Positions 17,900-26,888 of a DNA stretch of 42,638 bases are shown piece after piece. Position 1 is the stretch's first letter. The number at the start of each line of letters is the position of its first letter. The notes under the pieces were generated by a model. That model was not told where the DNA came from, did not search any database, and saw only the letters and a list, made by a program, of their open reading frames with translations. Made by a program: the position numbers and the translations under genes. This stretch comes from Brevibacterium iodinum ATCC 49514 (GTDB taxonomy: Bacteria > Actinomycetota > Actinomycetes > Actinomycetales > Brevibacteriaceae). The stretch covers positions 1 to 42,638 of the forward strand of contig NZ_FXYX01000026.1 of NCBI RefSeq assembly GCF_900169265.1, read 5' to 3'.

Positions 17900-18318
17900 T
17901 GGTGCCCGCCCTTCTCACGGATGCGCGCCTCATGGTTGTCGACGAGGGCGTCGAAGAGACCGAGGGCTCGGACTTCTGCCTGAACCCCCGGCCCGAGGTC
18001 GCGGGGGTCGCCGAGATCCCCGTATTCCTCGACGACCTCGTCGATGATCTCCTGCTGGTTGCGGGTGTCGGCCGCCGAGGTGGTGATCACTCTCTTGGGT
18101 TTGAACAGAAGCCCGGAGATCACGGCGCCGACGATGCAGCCGACGATGCCGACGAGGAGCGCATAGGAGTGACCCAGCGCTTCATCGCCTCCGGCGGCGA
18201 AGAGATGATCGGCGATGAGGTAGGCCGGGACTGCTGTCCCGACGGCTATGGCGATACCGCCGATGAGATGTCTGGGGTCGACGGTGTCATTCCACACCTC
18301 GAGCAATTGCGGCATCAT
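17896..18318 (-). CDS. Small membrane protein in the mevalonate operon, function unknown
   Basis: A 140-residue protein with two hydrophobic segments (about residues 18-42 and 50-72), then a basic KPKRV and a polar, acidic C-terminal half including EIIDEVVEEYGDLGDP. It does not look like TctB, which usually has four helices, so I give no family. Its stop overlaps the TctA-type permease start (GTGA), a sign of translational coupling. It begins 48 bp after mvaB. A plausible inference is a small accessory subunit that replaces the usual TctB and/or binding protein. Confidence 0.75.
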   Translation of the reverse strand: MMPQLLEVWNDTVDPRHLIGGIAIAVGTAVPAYLIADHLFAAGGDEALGHSYALLVGIVGCIVGAVISGLLFKPKRVITTSAADTRNQQEIIDEVVEEYGDLGDPRDLGPGVQAEVRALGLFDALVDNHEARIREKGGHQ

Positions 18319-18366
18319 TGCCTGCCTTCTGTCGGCCGACGGCTGTCGGGAACGTGAACGATGGAA

Positions 18367-19302
18367 CTACCGGCCGAGTATGGCCGATGATGTTGCGGAT
18401 GGAAGCGGAATGCCGAGCTGCTCGCCCAGCCACTGGCTGACCGTCGCCACGGCGTCGATGTCGACGCCGGTGGAGATGCCCAGACCCTGGAGCATCCAGA
18501 GGAGATCTTCGGTGGCCAGATTTCCCGTGGCGGTGCGGGCGAAGGGGCAGCCACCGATCCCTCCTGCCGATGCGTCGAACTGACTGACACCTGCTTGAAG
18601 CGCGGAGTAGACATTCGCAAGCGCCTGGCCATAGGTGTTGTGGGTGTGCAGGGCGATCCGATCGATCGGAATCCCGGCGCCGACCAGGCTATCAAGAACA
18701 GCGGTCACATGACCGGGAGTCGCGGTTCCGATGGTATCGCCGAGCGATATCGTCAGGCAGCCGGCATCGACGAGGCGACGCGCAGCCTTGGCGACGCGCT
18801 CAGGATCGACCGCGCCTTCCCAGGGGTCCCCGAAGACCATCGACAGATAGCCCCGCACCCGCATCCCCGCCGCGGTTGCTGCGCGTGCCACCTCGATGCT
18901 GCGGTCTGTGGTGTGTTTGAGGGAACCGCCGAGGTTGGCCTGGGCGAACGATTCGGTGACGCTGATGAAGACCGAGGCGTCTTTCGTTCCCGCCGCAACG
19001 GCATCATCGAGACCCCTTCGATTCGGGACGAGGACGGGGAACGCGATTTCGGAGTTCAGGTCGAGGCCTGCGAGCACCGATCGTGTGTCGGCCATCTGGG
19101 GAACGGCCCGCGGAGAGACGAAGCTTCCGGCTTCGATGGTCTTCAGGCCGGCATCGGAGAGCCGCCGGATCAGTTCGAGCCGGGTTGAGACAGGAAGCGT
19201 GCGTGCTTGCGACTGCAGACCATCTCGAGCGCTGACCTCGCAGACACTGACCTCGGTCGGCAGGTTCGACGAAGCGAACTGCTGTGGAAGCTGTGCCGTC
19301 AT
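18367..19302 (-). CDS. mvaB: Hydroxymethylglutaryl-CoA lyase
   Basis: A 311-residue TIM-barrel enzyme that splits HMG-CoA into acetyl-CoA and acetoacetate. The family signatures are all visible: CEVSARDGLQSQ with the catalytic Arg 26 and metal-binding Asp 27, HTHNTYGQ with the metal ligands His 219 and His 221, and GGIGGCPFA with the conserved Cys 252. Length equals the usual bacterial form. The ATG overlaps the mvaA stop (ATGA), so the two are translated together. In this operon it completes mevalonate breakdown; leucine degradation is the other usual role, but no leucine-pathway gene is near. Confidence 0.95.
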   Translation of the reverse strand: MTAQLPQQFASSNLPTEVSVCEVSARDGLQSQARTLPVSTRLELIRRLSDAGLKTIEAGSFVSPRAVPQMADTRSVLAGLDLNSEIAFPVLVPNRRGLDDAVAAGTKDASVFISVTESFAQANLGGSLKHTTDRSIEVARAATAAGMRVRGYLSMVFGDPWEGAVDPERVAKAARRLVDAGCLTISLGDTIGTATPGHVTAVLDSLVGAGIPIDRIALHTHNTYGQALANVYSALQAGVSQFDASAGGIGGCPFARTATGNLATEDLLWMLQGLGISTGVDIDAVATVSQWLGEQLGIPLPSATSSAILGR

Positions 19303-20573
19303 CGCGCCACACCGGAGCGGAGTTCGTCGAGGATTGACTGGACCCTGTCGAACCGAAATGCCTTCTCTTCGACCAGGCGGTCCACGATGATCGCGGTCTC
19401 CTCGGTGTTCGCTCCGGCAGAGGCCGCGAGGTTCTTCGCGTGAAGTGACATGTGTCCGCGCTGCACACCCTCGGTGGCGAGAACTCGCAGTGCCGCGAGG
19501 TTCTGCGCCAAGCCGGCCGCGACGATCATCTCGGCGAGATCCTGTGCGGTCGCCACCTCGGCGATCTGCAGCGCCGCGCGCGCGGCGGGATGGACCTTGG
19601 TGGCGCCCCCGACGAGGCCGACCGGCATGGGCATCTCGAGGGTGCCGACGAGGTCGCCGTCGGCATTCCTCTCAAACGTCGAGAGGGAAGAATAGCGGCC
19701 GTCGACGAGCGCATGGGAGTGCGCTCCGGCCTCGACCGCACGCGTATCGTTCCCGGTGGCGAGGACAACCGCTGAGATGCCGTTCATGATGCCCTTGTTG
19801 TGAGTGGCCGCTCGATAGGGATCGGCTGCGGCGAGTTCGTAGGCATGGAGGATGTTGTCGATGACCTGGTCTCCGCCGAGCAGCTCCCTGTCGAAGACGG
19901 CCCGAGCCCGAGACAGTCGACGGTCCGCCTTGTTGGTGAGGATGCGCAGCAGTGCGTCTCCTCCGGCGATCGCCGCCACGGTTCCGGAGACCGCCTCAGC
20001 CATCGTGTTGACCGCATTCGCCCCCATTGCGTCTCGGACATCGACGAGCAGGTGGACGAGAACATACGTCGTCGTCCTCGCCTCGACGAGGCGGACCTCG
20101 AGGCCCTTGACTCCGCCACCGACCTCGACAAGCTTGGGGTCCTGCGCATTGGCCAGGTCGATGATCTCTGCTTGGCGTTCGAGAACACGCGTGCGCGCGG
20201 CCTGCGGGTCCGCCACGTTGATGAGCTGAATCTGTGCCTGCATGACGGGCTCGGTCGAGCTTGTGAAGAAACCGCCGTGCGGACGTGCCATTCGTGCTGC
20301 GTTGCTGGCGGCGGCGATGACCGACGCCTCTTCGGTCGCCATGGGGACGAGCACGTCGGTGCCGTTGATCGTGAAGTTGGTGGCTGCGCCGAGAGGAAGC
20401 GAGAACACGCCGAAGATGTTCTCGCTGAGGTTGGCGGCGTCTTCGGGACCGAAAGCGTCCGCATCGAGCTGGCTGAACAGTTGGGCGTCGAGCCCAGTCG
20501 AGGCTGCGACGGCTTTCCTGCGATCACCGACCGACATGTTTCGGAAGTCGGCAATTCGGCTGTTCACTGCCAT
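19299..20573 (-). CDS. mvaA: Hydroxymethylglutaryl-CoA reductase, degradative (class II)
   Basis: A 424-residue class II HMG-CoA reductase, the form that oxidises mevalonate to HMG-CoA with NAD in Pseudomonas mevalonii. The catalytic residues align by spacing with that enzyme: Glu 82 in ATEEASV, Lys 260 in HNKGIMNG, Asp 276 in GNDTRAV and His 374 in GHMSLHAKN. ENIFGVFSLPLG, which shapes the HMG-CoA site, is also present. Transcribed first in the block, it overlaps mvaB by four bases. A GGAG site lies eight bases before ATG 20573. The neighbouring lyase and carboxylate-type permease argue for catabolism rather than isoprenoid synthesis. Two adjacent dyads lie just upstream. Confidence 0.95.
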   Translation of the reverse strand: MAVNSRIADFRNMSVGDRRKAVAASTGLDAQLFSQLDADAFGPEDAANLSENIFGVFSLPLGAATNFTINGTDVLVPMATEEASVIAAASNAARMARPHGGFFTSSTEPVMQAQIQLINVADPQAARTRVLERQAEIIDLANAQDPKLVEVGGGVKGLEVRLVEARTTTYVLVHLLVDVRDAMGANAVNTMAEAVSGTVAAIAGGDALLRILTNKADRRLSRARAVFDRELLGGDQVIDNILHAYELAAADPYRAATHNKGIMNGISAVVLATGNDTRAVEAGAHSHALVDGRYSSLSTFERNADGDLVGTLEMPMPVGLVGGATKVHPAARAALQIAEVATAQDLAEMIVAAGLAQNLAALRVLATEGVQRGHMSLHAKNLAASAGANTEETAIIVDRLVEEKAFRFDRVQSILDELRSGVAR

Positions 20574-20601
20574 CGTGTATCTCCAGTCAGGTCGTCATTG
20601 G

Positions 20602-20632
20602 CCGACATAGGCTGTCGGTCGGAGTTCCTCCG
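20602..20632. promoter_or_regulatory. Paired dyads in the mvaA leader
   Basis: Two inverted repeats sit side by side 29-59 bases before the mvaA start. CCGACA-N5-TGTCGG occupies 20602-20618, and CGGAG-TTC-CTCCG occupies 20620-20632. They could be operators for the PucR-type regulator encoded just upstream, or hairpins in the transcript leader. A related GACATAG string recurs near 20713. Confidence 0.45.
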
Positions 20633-20723
20633 CAGAGATCAGTCAAACAATGCACGCGTGAATCCGCCATGTCTTTTTCGGATGTGAATATCGCTCAGCT
20701 TTGGCTATTCCAGACATAGAGGC

Positions 20724-22667
20724 TTAGAAGGATGGCTTCAACTTGTCGAGGCGGAGCGCGACCTGGAGGCGGAACGCCCGCTCTGGTGTTCTCCACTCCT
20801 GACCGAGCACGAGATCGGCTCTCTCCAGCCGTTGCTTGACGGTGTTGACATGCACTGACATTTGAGTCGCGGTTCTGCGGATGCTCATGCCGGACTCAAA
20901 ATACTCCCGCAGCGTCGAGAGCAGCTCGGCGGAATGGGTTCGGTCCCATCGGCGCAGCGGCTCGAGCATTCGTTGCATGAATCTCTCCGTCTGCTCCGGC
21001 GCGGTGCCGAACATTGCGGTGTAAGGCGCGAAATCCTCCATGGGAAAGATTCCTTCTCTGATGCCGAGGGAATTGAGGATGCGGATGCACGACCACATTT
21101 CGTCCTCGGCAGTGCGCAGCTGCTTCCTGTCGTAATCGGTGTCGGAGATGATCACCAGCGAACTTTCGAGGGCGCCCGACTCTTCGAACAGGGTATCCAA
21201 GGTAGGCCTGTCGCGGATCACGGCGCTGGGGAGGAGCACCGTGATCCCGGGGGATCGCTGCGTCATGAGAATGCGCGGCTCGACGCGGACCAGGCGAGCG
21301 GCGATGCGGTCATCGTTTTCGATGTCGCCCTGAACCGTCATGAGTCTCCAGGGTCCGGAGAGACTGAAGCTGCCGGCTCGTGAACGGGCCTCGAGCTCAC
21401 TGAGATCACGAGTGCCGGCAATGATGTCGACTGCGAGCTCTCCACGGACTCGGTTCTCGGCATCGGCCCGGGCTTGTTCGTTCATTCGGATGAGCGCGAG
21501 CGTCTGCGCCGCCTGGGCGACGATGTTCGCGTCGCCGTCCGCCGGTTCGTCGTTGAAACGCACGAAGAGTGCGCTGTGCTGTCGGCGGTGGGACGCTACC
21601 GAGGCGACGTATAGGTGCTGAGCACCTGCGACCTGCGCGCTTCGGCCTGTCGCCCGACTGTGACTCAGTGCCGTTCGGACGTCGGCAACGTCCACCGTGA
21701 TGCCCTTGAAGAACGACTCATCGGCGGGGAAGCGCGGAGAGCCGAGACGTCCGCTGTCGACGACGATCACATCGGCCTCGAGCAGTTCGGAGATGGCGTC
21801 GAGAACTGCGGGGACTCCTTGTCCCTGCAGGACGAGCTGCGTCAGCTGCTCCTCGACCTCGACGAGTCGTTGGAGGGTGCTGGCCTGCGCGGCTGCCGTC
21901 TCCTCGGCTTCCGCGGAGGCTTGGGCCGCCTCTGCGAGGTCTCCCATCAGCTGCGCCGTCTTCAGAACCACGGAAGCGTGGTCCGCGAGAGCCGACAGCA
22001 GGATGATCTCGTCTGTGGTGAAGTCATGTGGGTAGCGGTTGGCCGCGAAGAGGGCGCCGAGGACTTCGCCGTCGACGACCATCGGCACTCCGAGGAGTGA
22101 TTCCATGCGCTCGGCCTTCACCGCGGAGTCGACGCGTCTTTCGTGAGGCAGTCGGGTCAGATCGTAGTTCGACGTCCACTGTGCGGCGCGATCACGCACG
22201 ACCTGTCCTGCCAGTCCGACGCCGGGAGGCACTCGCAGTTCTTTGAGATTCGCCGAGATCGCTCCGCGACTTGCCTGAACACGCAGGTCGTCGGTCTCTG
22301 GATAGTACTGGGAGAGGTAGGCGATATCGCATCCGATGAGTGTTCGGGCACGGTCGACGAGCTTCTGCAGCAGCTTCTCGGTGTCTCGCACACGGATGAG
22401 CTCCGAGGCGCTCTCCAGAAGGGCCGAACGCTCGCGATCTTTCTGCTTCCACCGGGTCATGGTCGCCGAGAGATCGGAGAAGGAGTCGATGAGGTCGGGG
22501 TGGTCCTCGAGGCCGTCGGATAGGGCCGACCGGTTGAGATCTATCCCGCGGGAGAGGGCTCTGACGATGTCGGCCACGGCGGTGGCGGACACGGTCCCCG
22601 ACTCATCATCGATCTCTGTCATAAGACCAGTGTCGCAGGGGCTCGGTGCCTCCGCCGCACCCGGCAT
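20724..22667 (-). CDS. GAF-domain PucR/CdaR-type transcriptional regulator
   Basis: A 647-residue regulator. Residues about 80-235 form a GAF sensor domain (LIRVRDTEKLLQKLV at its entry; VGLAGQVVRDRAAQW in the core). A helical segment rich in A/E/Q (about 240-280) is probably a coiled coil. A middle domain follows. The end (about 590-645) is a PucR-type HTH: LREYFESGMSIRRTATQMSVHVNTVKQRL, where NTVKQRL matches the usual NTLRYRL recognition helix. It is encoded directly upstream of and in line with mvaA, 150 bp away, so it is the likely activator of the mevalonate operon. Pseudomonas mevalonii uses a different type (MvaR). The start is uncertain: ATG 22622 (MTEIDDESGT) is an alternative, and neither has a clear ribosome binding site. 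Confidence 0.88.
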   Translation of the reverse strand: MPGAAEAPSPCDTGLMTEIDDESGTVSATAVADIVRALSRGIDLNRSALSDGLEDHPDLIDSFSDLSATMTRWKQKDRERSALLESASELIRVRDTEKLLQKLVDRARTLIGCDIAYLSQYYPETDDLRVQASRGAISANLKELRVPPGVGLAGQVVRDRAAQWTSNYDLTRLPHERRVDSAVKAERMESLLGVPMVVDGEVLGALFAANRYPHDFTTDEIILLSALADHASVVLKTAQLMGDLAEAAQASAEAEETAAAQASTLQRLVEVEEQLTQLVLQGQGVPAVLDAISELLEADVIVVDSGRLGSPRFPADESFFKGITVDVADVRTALSHSRATGRSAQVAGAQHLYVASVASHRRQHSALFVRFNDEPADGDANIVAQAAQTLALIRMNEQARADAENRVRGELAVDIIAGTRDLSELEARSRAGSFSLSGPWRLMTVQGDIENDDRIAARLVRVEPRILMTQRSPGITVLLPSAVIRDRPTLDTLFEESGALESSLVIISDTDYDRKQLRTAEDEMWSCIRILNSLGIREGIFPMEDFAPYTAMFGTAPEQTERFMQRMLEPLRRWDRTHSAELLSTLREYFESGMSIRRTATQMSVHVNTVKQRLERADLVLGQEWRTPERAFRLQVALRLDKLKPSF

Positions 22668-22700
22668 CGGACGGGTGCTTCGCCTGAGCGGTCGTGGCCG

Positions 22701-23981
22701 TCAGCCGGCTGCAGGTGCTCCCGCGTGCTCGGTCTCGCGCACCACGGGCAGCTCGCACGTCGTGGGAGCGACCTGCCGGTAGCCGGAGAGGAACGTGTCG
22801 AGGCGTTCGATCGCCTCGGTGAGCACCTCGACCGACGGCAGGGTGACGAGTCGGAAATGGTCGGGCTTGGACCAATTGAACGCCGTGCCGTGGGAGACGA
22901 GGATCTTCTGTTCGCGCAGCAGGTCGAGGGCGAACTGCTCGTCATCGGTGATGCCGAACTTCTCGACATCGAGCTTCGCGAACATGTACAGCGCACCGTC
23001 GGCCCGGTGAGCCGAGACGCCGTCGATCGAATTGAGCCCTTCGTAGGCGACCTGCATCTGCGCGCCGAGGCGGCCGGTCGGCAGGACGAGGTCGTCGATC
23101 GACTGCTTCCCGCCCAGAGCCGCTTGGATGGCGTGCTGGGCCGGAACGTTCGAGCACATGCGCATATTCGCGAGGAGCTTGATGCCCTCGAGGTAGCTGT
23201 GCGCCTCGTCCAGCGGTCCGGTGATCGCCAGCCAGCCGGAACGGTAGCCGGCGACCCGGTAGGCCTTCGAGAGTCCGGAGAAGGTCAGGCACAGAACGTC
23301 GTCGCCGGTGAGGGTGGCCATGTTGACGAGTTCGACGCCGTTGTAGGTGATCTTCTCGTAGATCTCGTCGGAGAAGACGATGAGGCCGTGGCGGCGGGCG
23401 ATGTCCGCGATCTTCTGCAGCGTCTCCTTCGAGTACACCGCACCGGTCGGGTTGTTCGGGTTGATGACGACGATTCCGCGGGTGCGTTCGGTGATCCGGG
23501 ACTCGAGGTCGTCCAGGTCCGGCTGCCAGGCGTCTTCTTCCGCGCAGCGGTAGTGGACGGGGGTGCCGCCGGACAGCGCCACCGAGGCGGTCCACAGCGG
23601 GTAGTCCGGTCCGGGCACGAGGATCTCGTCGCCGGGATTGCACAGCGCCTGCAGGCTGAGCGTGATGAGCTCGCTGACACCGTTGCCGAGGAAGACCTCG
23701 TCGGTGCCGAGATTGTGGATGCCGTGGGCCTCGTAGTACTGGACGACGGCGCGGCGGGCGGAGAGGATTCCCCGGGAGTCGGAGTAGCCCTGCGTAACGG
23801 GCAGGTTCGCGGAGATGTCCTGGACGATCGCCTCGGGGGCTTCGAAGCCGAAGGGGGCAGGGTTGCCGATGTTGAGCTTGAGGATCGTGTGCCCGGCGGC
23901 TTCCATCGCCTGGGCCTCTTCGAGGACGGGCCCCCGGATGTCATAGAGGACATTGGCCAACTTCGACGACTGCCTGAACAT
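22701..23981 (-). CDS. Class I aminotransferase, alanine transaminase type
   Basis: A 426-residue fold-type I aminotransferase close to AlaA-type glutamate-pyruvate transaminases. Visible are KLNIGNPAPFGFEAPE, GYSDSRGILSARRAVVQYY, NPNNPTGAVY, the PLP aspartate in VFSDEIYEKITY, and the PLP lysine at residue 239 in SGLSKAYRVAGYR. MFRQSSKLANVLYDIRGPV is the usual start of this group, so I prefer ATG 23981 to the in-frame ATG at 24002. It should interconvert pyruvate/alanine with glutamate/2-oxoglutarate in the cytoplasm. The PucR-type regulator gene begins 33 bp after its stop and the two may be co-transcribed, but a link to mevalonate use is not evident. Confidence 0.92.
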   Translation of the reverse strand: MFRQSSKLANVLYDIRGPVLEEAQAMEAAGHTILKLNIGNPAPFGFEAPEAIVQDISANLPVTQGYSDSRGILSARRAVVQYYEAHGIHNLGTDEVFLGNGVSELITLSLQALCNPGDEILVPGPDYPLWTASVALSGGTPVHYRCAEEDAWQPDLDDLESRITERTRGIVVINPNNPTGAVYSKETLQKIADIARRHGLIVFSDEIYEKITYNGVELVNMATLTGDDVLCLTFSGLSKAYRVAGYRSGWLAITGPLDEAHSYLEGIKLLANMRMCSNVPAQHAIQAALGGKQSIDDLVLPTGRLGAQMQVAYEGLNSIDGVSAHRADGALYMFAKLDVEKFGITDDEQFALDLLREQKILVSHGTAFNWSKPDHFRLVTLPSVEVLTEAIERLDTFLSGYRQVAPTTCELPVVRETEHAGAPAAG

Positions 23982-24142
23982 GTGAACCGAAAAACCTTTC
24001 ATACGACTGCTGCTACATCCACGCTAGGACCCCCGCGGAGGTGGTTCTGACCAAACAGAGGCCCGTTTCCCAGACCTTTGCGCGGTTCGGAGGACCGTTG
24101 TGCAGACCTTTGGCAACTGGGCCTCACGATACTCCGGGGAGC

Positions 24143-24525
24143 ATGGCGGATGTGAAGCCGGGACCCCGCCGGAGGGGGCGCCCACCTAAGGAAAGCGGCA
24201 GTGACGCTCGCCGGCCTCTGCGCCGAGGTGGTCAAGCTTCCCGTGCGGCCGGACCGCATCATCCGCTCGGCTTTGGACGTCTCGGACGACCGCCTCGGCG
24301 AGTCTCTCGTGCACACGGTGCTGAGTGCCTGGGAGCGGACAAGCGTGAAATCGATCAGGGTGACCGTTCTGCGTTCCGCTGTGAGCGATTCGGCAGCCGG
24401 CCGTCTGATCAGACAATTTCTCCTGCGCGAGCTCAAAGGAGCAGTGGCGGGAAGGATCGCAGACAGCGGCGTCGACCGCACCGAGGCCGATCTGCGAGCC
24501 ACGCTCGTTCTCACGCAGATGGCGG
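24143..24525 (+). pseudogene. TetR-family regulator with internal deletion of the DNA-binding domain
   Basis: The gene starts MADVKPGPRRRGRPPKESG, the usual basic head of actinobacterial TetR proteins. At about 24195-24205 the sequence jumps, out of frame, to AGLCAEVVKLPVRPDRIIRSAL, which normally follows the HTH in GSKAGLFAEVV. Some 35-45 codons holding the helix-turn-helix are missing. The ligand-binding domain then continues (RLIRQFLLRELKGAV, DLRATLVLTQMAG) until about 24525, where it runs straight into an ABC-2 permease and loses its own last ~15 residues. Without an HTH it cannot bind DNA, so I call it dead. It probably once controlled the adjoining exporter. Confidence 0.85.
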
Positions 24526-25224
24526 GTGCTCACCCAGATCCGCAACGATCCGCGCACGATCGCATTGCTGCTCGTCGTGCCCAGCCTGCTCATCGGACTG
24601 GTCGCGTGGATCTTCGACGAGACAGAGGTATTCGCCGACATCGGGCCGGCGATGCTCGCGCTCTTCCCGTTCATCGTCATGTTCCTCGTCACGAGCATCG
24701 CGACCCTGCGTGAACGCCGCAGCGGCACCTTGGAGCGGCTGCTGTCGATGCCGTTGGGCCGCGGCGATTTCATCCTCGGCTACACCTTGGCTTTCGGACT
24801 GCTCGCGGTCGTGCAGACGGCCGTGGCCGTCGGCTACGCGACTCTGGTGTGCGGTCTGGACATCGAAGGATCGACGGTCCTCCTCTTCGTCGTGGCGATC
24901 GCCGACGCGCTGCTCGGCACGGCTCTGGGCCTTTTGGCCAGCGCGTTTGCCCGAACCGAATTCCAAGTCGTGCAGTTCATGCCGGTGTTCGTGTTCCCGC
25001 AGATCCTGCTCGGCGGGATCTTCTTGCCTCGAGACCACCTGCCCGATGTGCTCGAAGTGATCGGCGACTGGCTGCCGCTCTCACACGCAATCGACGCACT
25101 GGATGCCGTGTCGACAGGTGCGGAAGATGACGCCTATATCTGGCTGCGGGTGCTCTTCATCGGCTGCTGGATCGTCGGCGCCGTCATCGTCGGATCGCTG
25201 ACCCTGCGCCGCCGGACGCCGTGA
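24526..25224 (+). CDS. ABC-2-type transporter permease, probably lacking its natural N-terminus
   Basis: A 232-residue membrane protein of the DrrB/YadH-like ABC-2 family. It has six helices, the conserved cytoplasmic segment RERRSGTLERLLSMPLGRGDF, and QFMPVFVFPQILLGGIFLP before the last helices. GTG 24526 (read MLTQIRNDPRTIALL) begins where the helix-1 approach is normally already under way; relatives have about 8-15 more residues. The upstream base is the last coding sequence of the broken TetR gene, with no ribosome binding site, so a deletion junction is likely at about 24525. No ATPase gene is adjacent. It is either an inactive relic or depends on an ATPase encoded elsewhere. Confidence 0.78.
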   Translation: MLTQIRNDPRTIALLLVVPSLLIGLVAWIFDETEVFADIGPAMLALFPFIVMFLVTSIATLRERRSGTLERLLSMPLGRGDFILGYTLAFGLLAVVQTAVAVGYATLVCGLDIEGSTVLLFVVAIADALLGTALGLLASAFARTEFQVVQFMPVFVFPQILLGGIFLPRDHLPDVLEVIGDWLPLSHAIDALDAVSTGAEDDAYIWLRVLFIGCWIVGAVIVGSLTLRRRTP

Positions 25225-25267
25225 GACTCGGCGGCGTCGCGGACCGTCGCGAGCCGGATCGTCAGTT

Positions 25268-26746
25268 CTATCCTGAGCCCATGGGCTCGGTGCGGTCGGT
25301 GAGTTCAAAGGGTCGGCGGCCCTGGCCGCGGACGAAGCCGAGGTAGCACAGCCACAGGGCGATGACCCACAGCAGACCGACCCACAGGGCTGGACGTGAA
25401 GCGGGGACGATGCCGACCATGACGACTACGAAGAGGATGAACGCCACCGTGAGCCACGAACCGAATGGCCACAAGGGCACGGGGAATTCGCTGGGCAGAC
25501 GATTCTCTCCGGCGATCACGCGTTTCATCCGCAGGTGGGCACCGAGGATGACCAGCCAAACCAGCAGTGTTGCGAAGGTGGCCAATGCCCCGAGCAGGAA
25601 CAGTGCCTGGTCGGGGTAGAGGTAGTTGAGGAGGACTCCGAGCAGGAGTGCGACGATCATCGTGACCACGGTCATCACGGGTACACCGCTGCGTGAGGTG
25701 CGGACGAACGAACGGGGTGCCTGTCCCTGTTCAGCCAGTCCATGGATCATCCGGCCGGCGCCGTAGATATCGGCGTTGATGGCCGACAGCGCCGCAGTGA
25801 TGAGGACGACCTGGAGGACGGCTGCGGCTGCACTGAAACCGACGGAGTCGAAGATCGCGACGAAGGGACTGACCTCGGAGGTGATCTGATTCCAGGGCAG
25901 GATGCACATGATCACGCCGAGGGTGAGCACGTAGAAGAGGAGGATGCGCACCGGAACCGAGTTGATGGCGGCCGGGATCACTTTCTTCGGATTCTGTGCC
26001 TCGCCAGCGGTGACTCCGATGATTTCGACACCGCCGAAGGCGAACATGACGATGGTGAACGACGACAGCAGCCCCCAGACTCCATTGGGGAGGAAGCCGC
26101 CGTGGTCGAATAGAGCCTGGGGGCCCATCTGATCATGGTGTTCGATCCCGAAGCCGAAGAGGATGATGGCCACGCCGGAGGCGATGAGGGCGATGATCGC
26201 GACGATCTTGATGAGCGCGAACCAGAATTCCAGTTCGCCGAAGACCTTGACGCCGATCATGTTGATCGCGGCGATGAAGAAGACGACGGCGAGCACCCAG
26301 ATCCACCGAGGCACATCCGGGAACCAGAAGCCCATGTAGACGCCGATCGCGGTGGCGTCGAAGACGGCGACGAGGACCATTTCGAAGGCGAAGGTCCAAC
26401 CGACGAGGAACCCGGCGAAGGGGTGGATATAGCTGGAGGCGAACTGTCCGAAGGATCCGGAGACGGGGTGGCGGACGACGAGTTCGCCAAGTGCTCGCAT
26501 GACCATGAACACAGCTGCGCCGCCGATGATGTAGGCGAGCAGGACCGCAGGTCCGGCGGCTTGGATTGATTCCGAGGACCCCATGAAGAGGCCGGTGCCG
26601 ATAGCCGAGCCGAGGGCCATGAATCGGATATGGCGGGCGGTTAGGCCGCGCCGCAGGCCTGCGTTCTCCCCGTGGTCGTCAGCGCGTTCGTCGGCGCAAT
26701 CGTTCGCGGGGAGCGCCTCGTTGCCGTTCCTGTCGGCTGGAGCCAT
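25268..26746 (-). CDS. AAT-family amino acid permease
   Basis: A 492-residue, twelve-helix amino acid permease of the APC superfamily, AAT branch. After a polar head it reads GLTARHIRFMALGSAIGTGLF, the family's first-helix signature. RHPVSGSFGQFASSYIHPFAGF and GVEIIGVTAGEAQNPKKVIP are the second and sixth-helix signatures seen in LysP/ProY/CycA-type proteins. ATG 26746 (MAPADRNG) has GAGGA upstream and is preferred to an in-frame ATG at 26854. Substrates of this branch are amino acids taken up with protons; D-alanine, D-serine, proline or aromatic amino acids are all possible. dsdA is 19 kb away, so a D-serine link is speculative. Confidence 0.92.
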   Translation of the reverse strand: MAPADRNGNEALPANDCADERADDHGENAGLRRGLTARHIRFMALGSAIGTGLFMGSSESIQAAGPAVLLAYIIGGAAVFMVMRALGELVVRHPVSGSFGQFASSYIHPFAGFLVGWTFAFEMVLVAVFDATAIGVYMGFWFPDVPRWIWVLAVVFFIAAINMIGVKVFGELEFWFALIKIVAIIALIASGVAIILFGFGIEHHDQMGPQALFDHGGFLPNGVWGLLSSFTIVMFAFGGVEIIGVTAGEAQNPKKVIPAAINSVPVRILLFYVLTLGVIMCILPWNQITSEVSPFVAIFDSVGFSAAAAVLQVVLITAALSAINADIYGAGRMIHGLAEQGQAPRSFVRTSRSGVPVMTVVTMIVALLLGVLLNYLYPDQALFLLGALATFATLLVWLVILGAHLRMKRVIAGENRLPSEFPVPLWPFGSWLTVAFILFVVVMVGIVPASRPALWVGLLWVIALWLCYLGFVRGQGRRPFELTDRTEPMGSG

Positions 26747-26888
26747 CGGTGTCCTCGGTCCTCTTCTCTCGACTGCAAGAGGCCACACTTCGAACTCGTA
26801 CTCTGTCCCGGCCCCCAACGCACGTCTCAGAATCTCATACCGGTCGGATGGCATTCTCTGCGGGTTGGGGCAATGAGTCAGAGATCAC

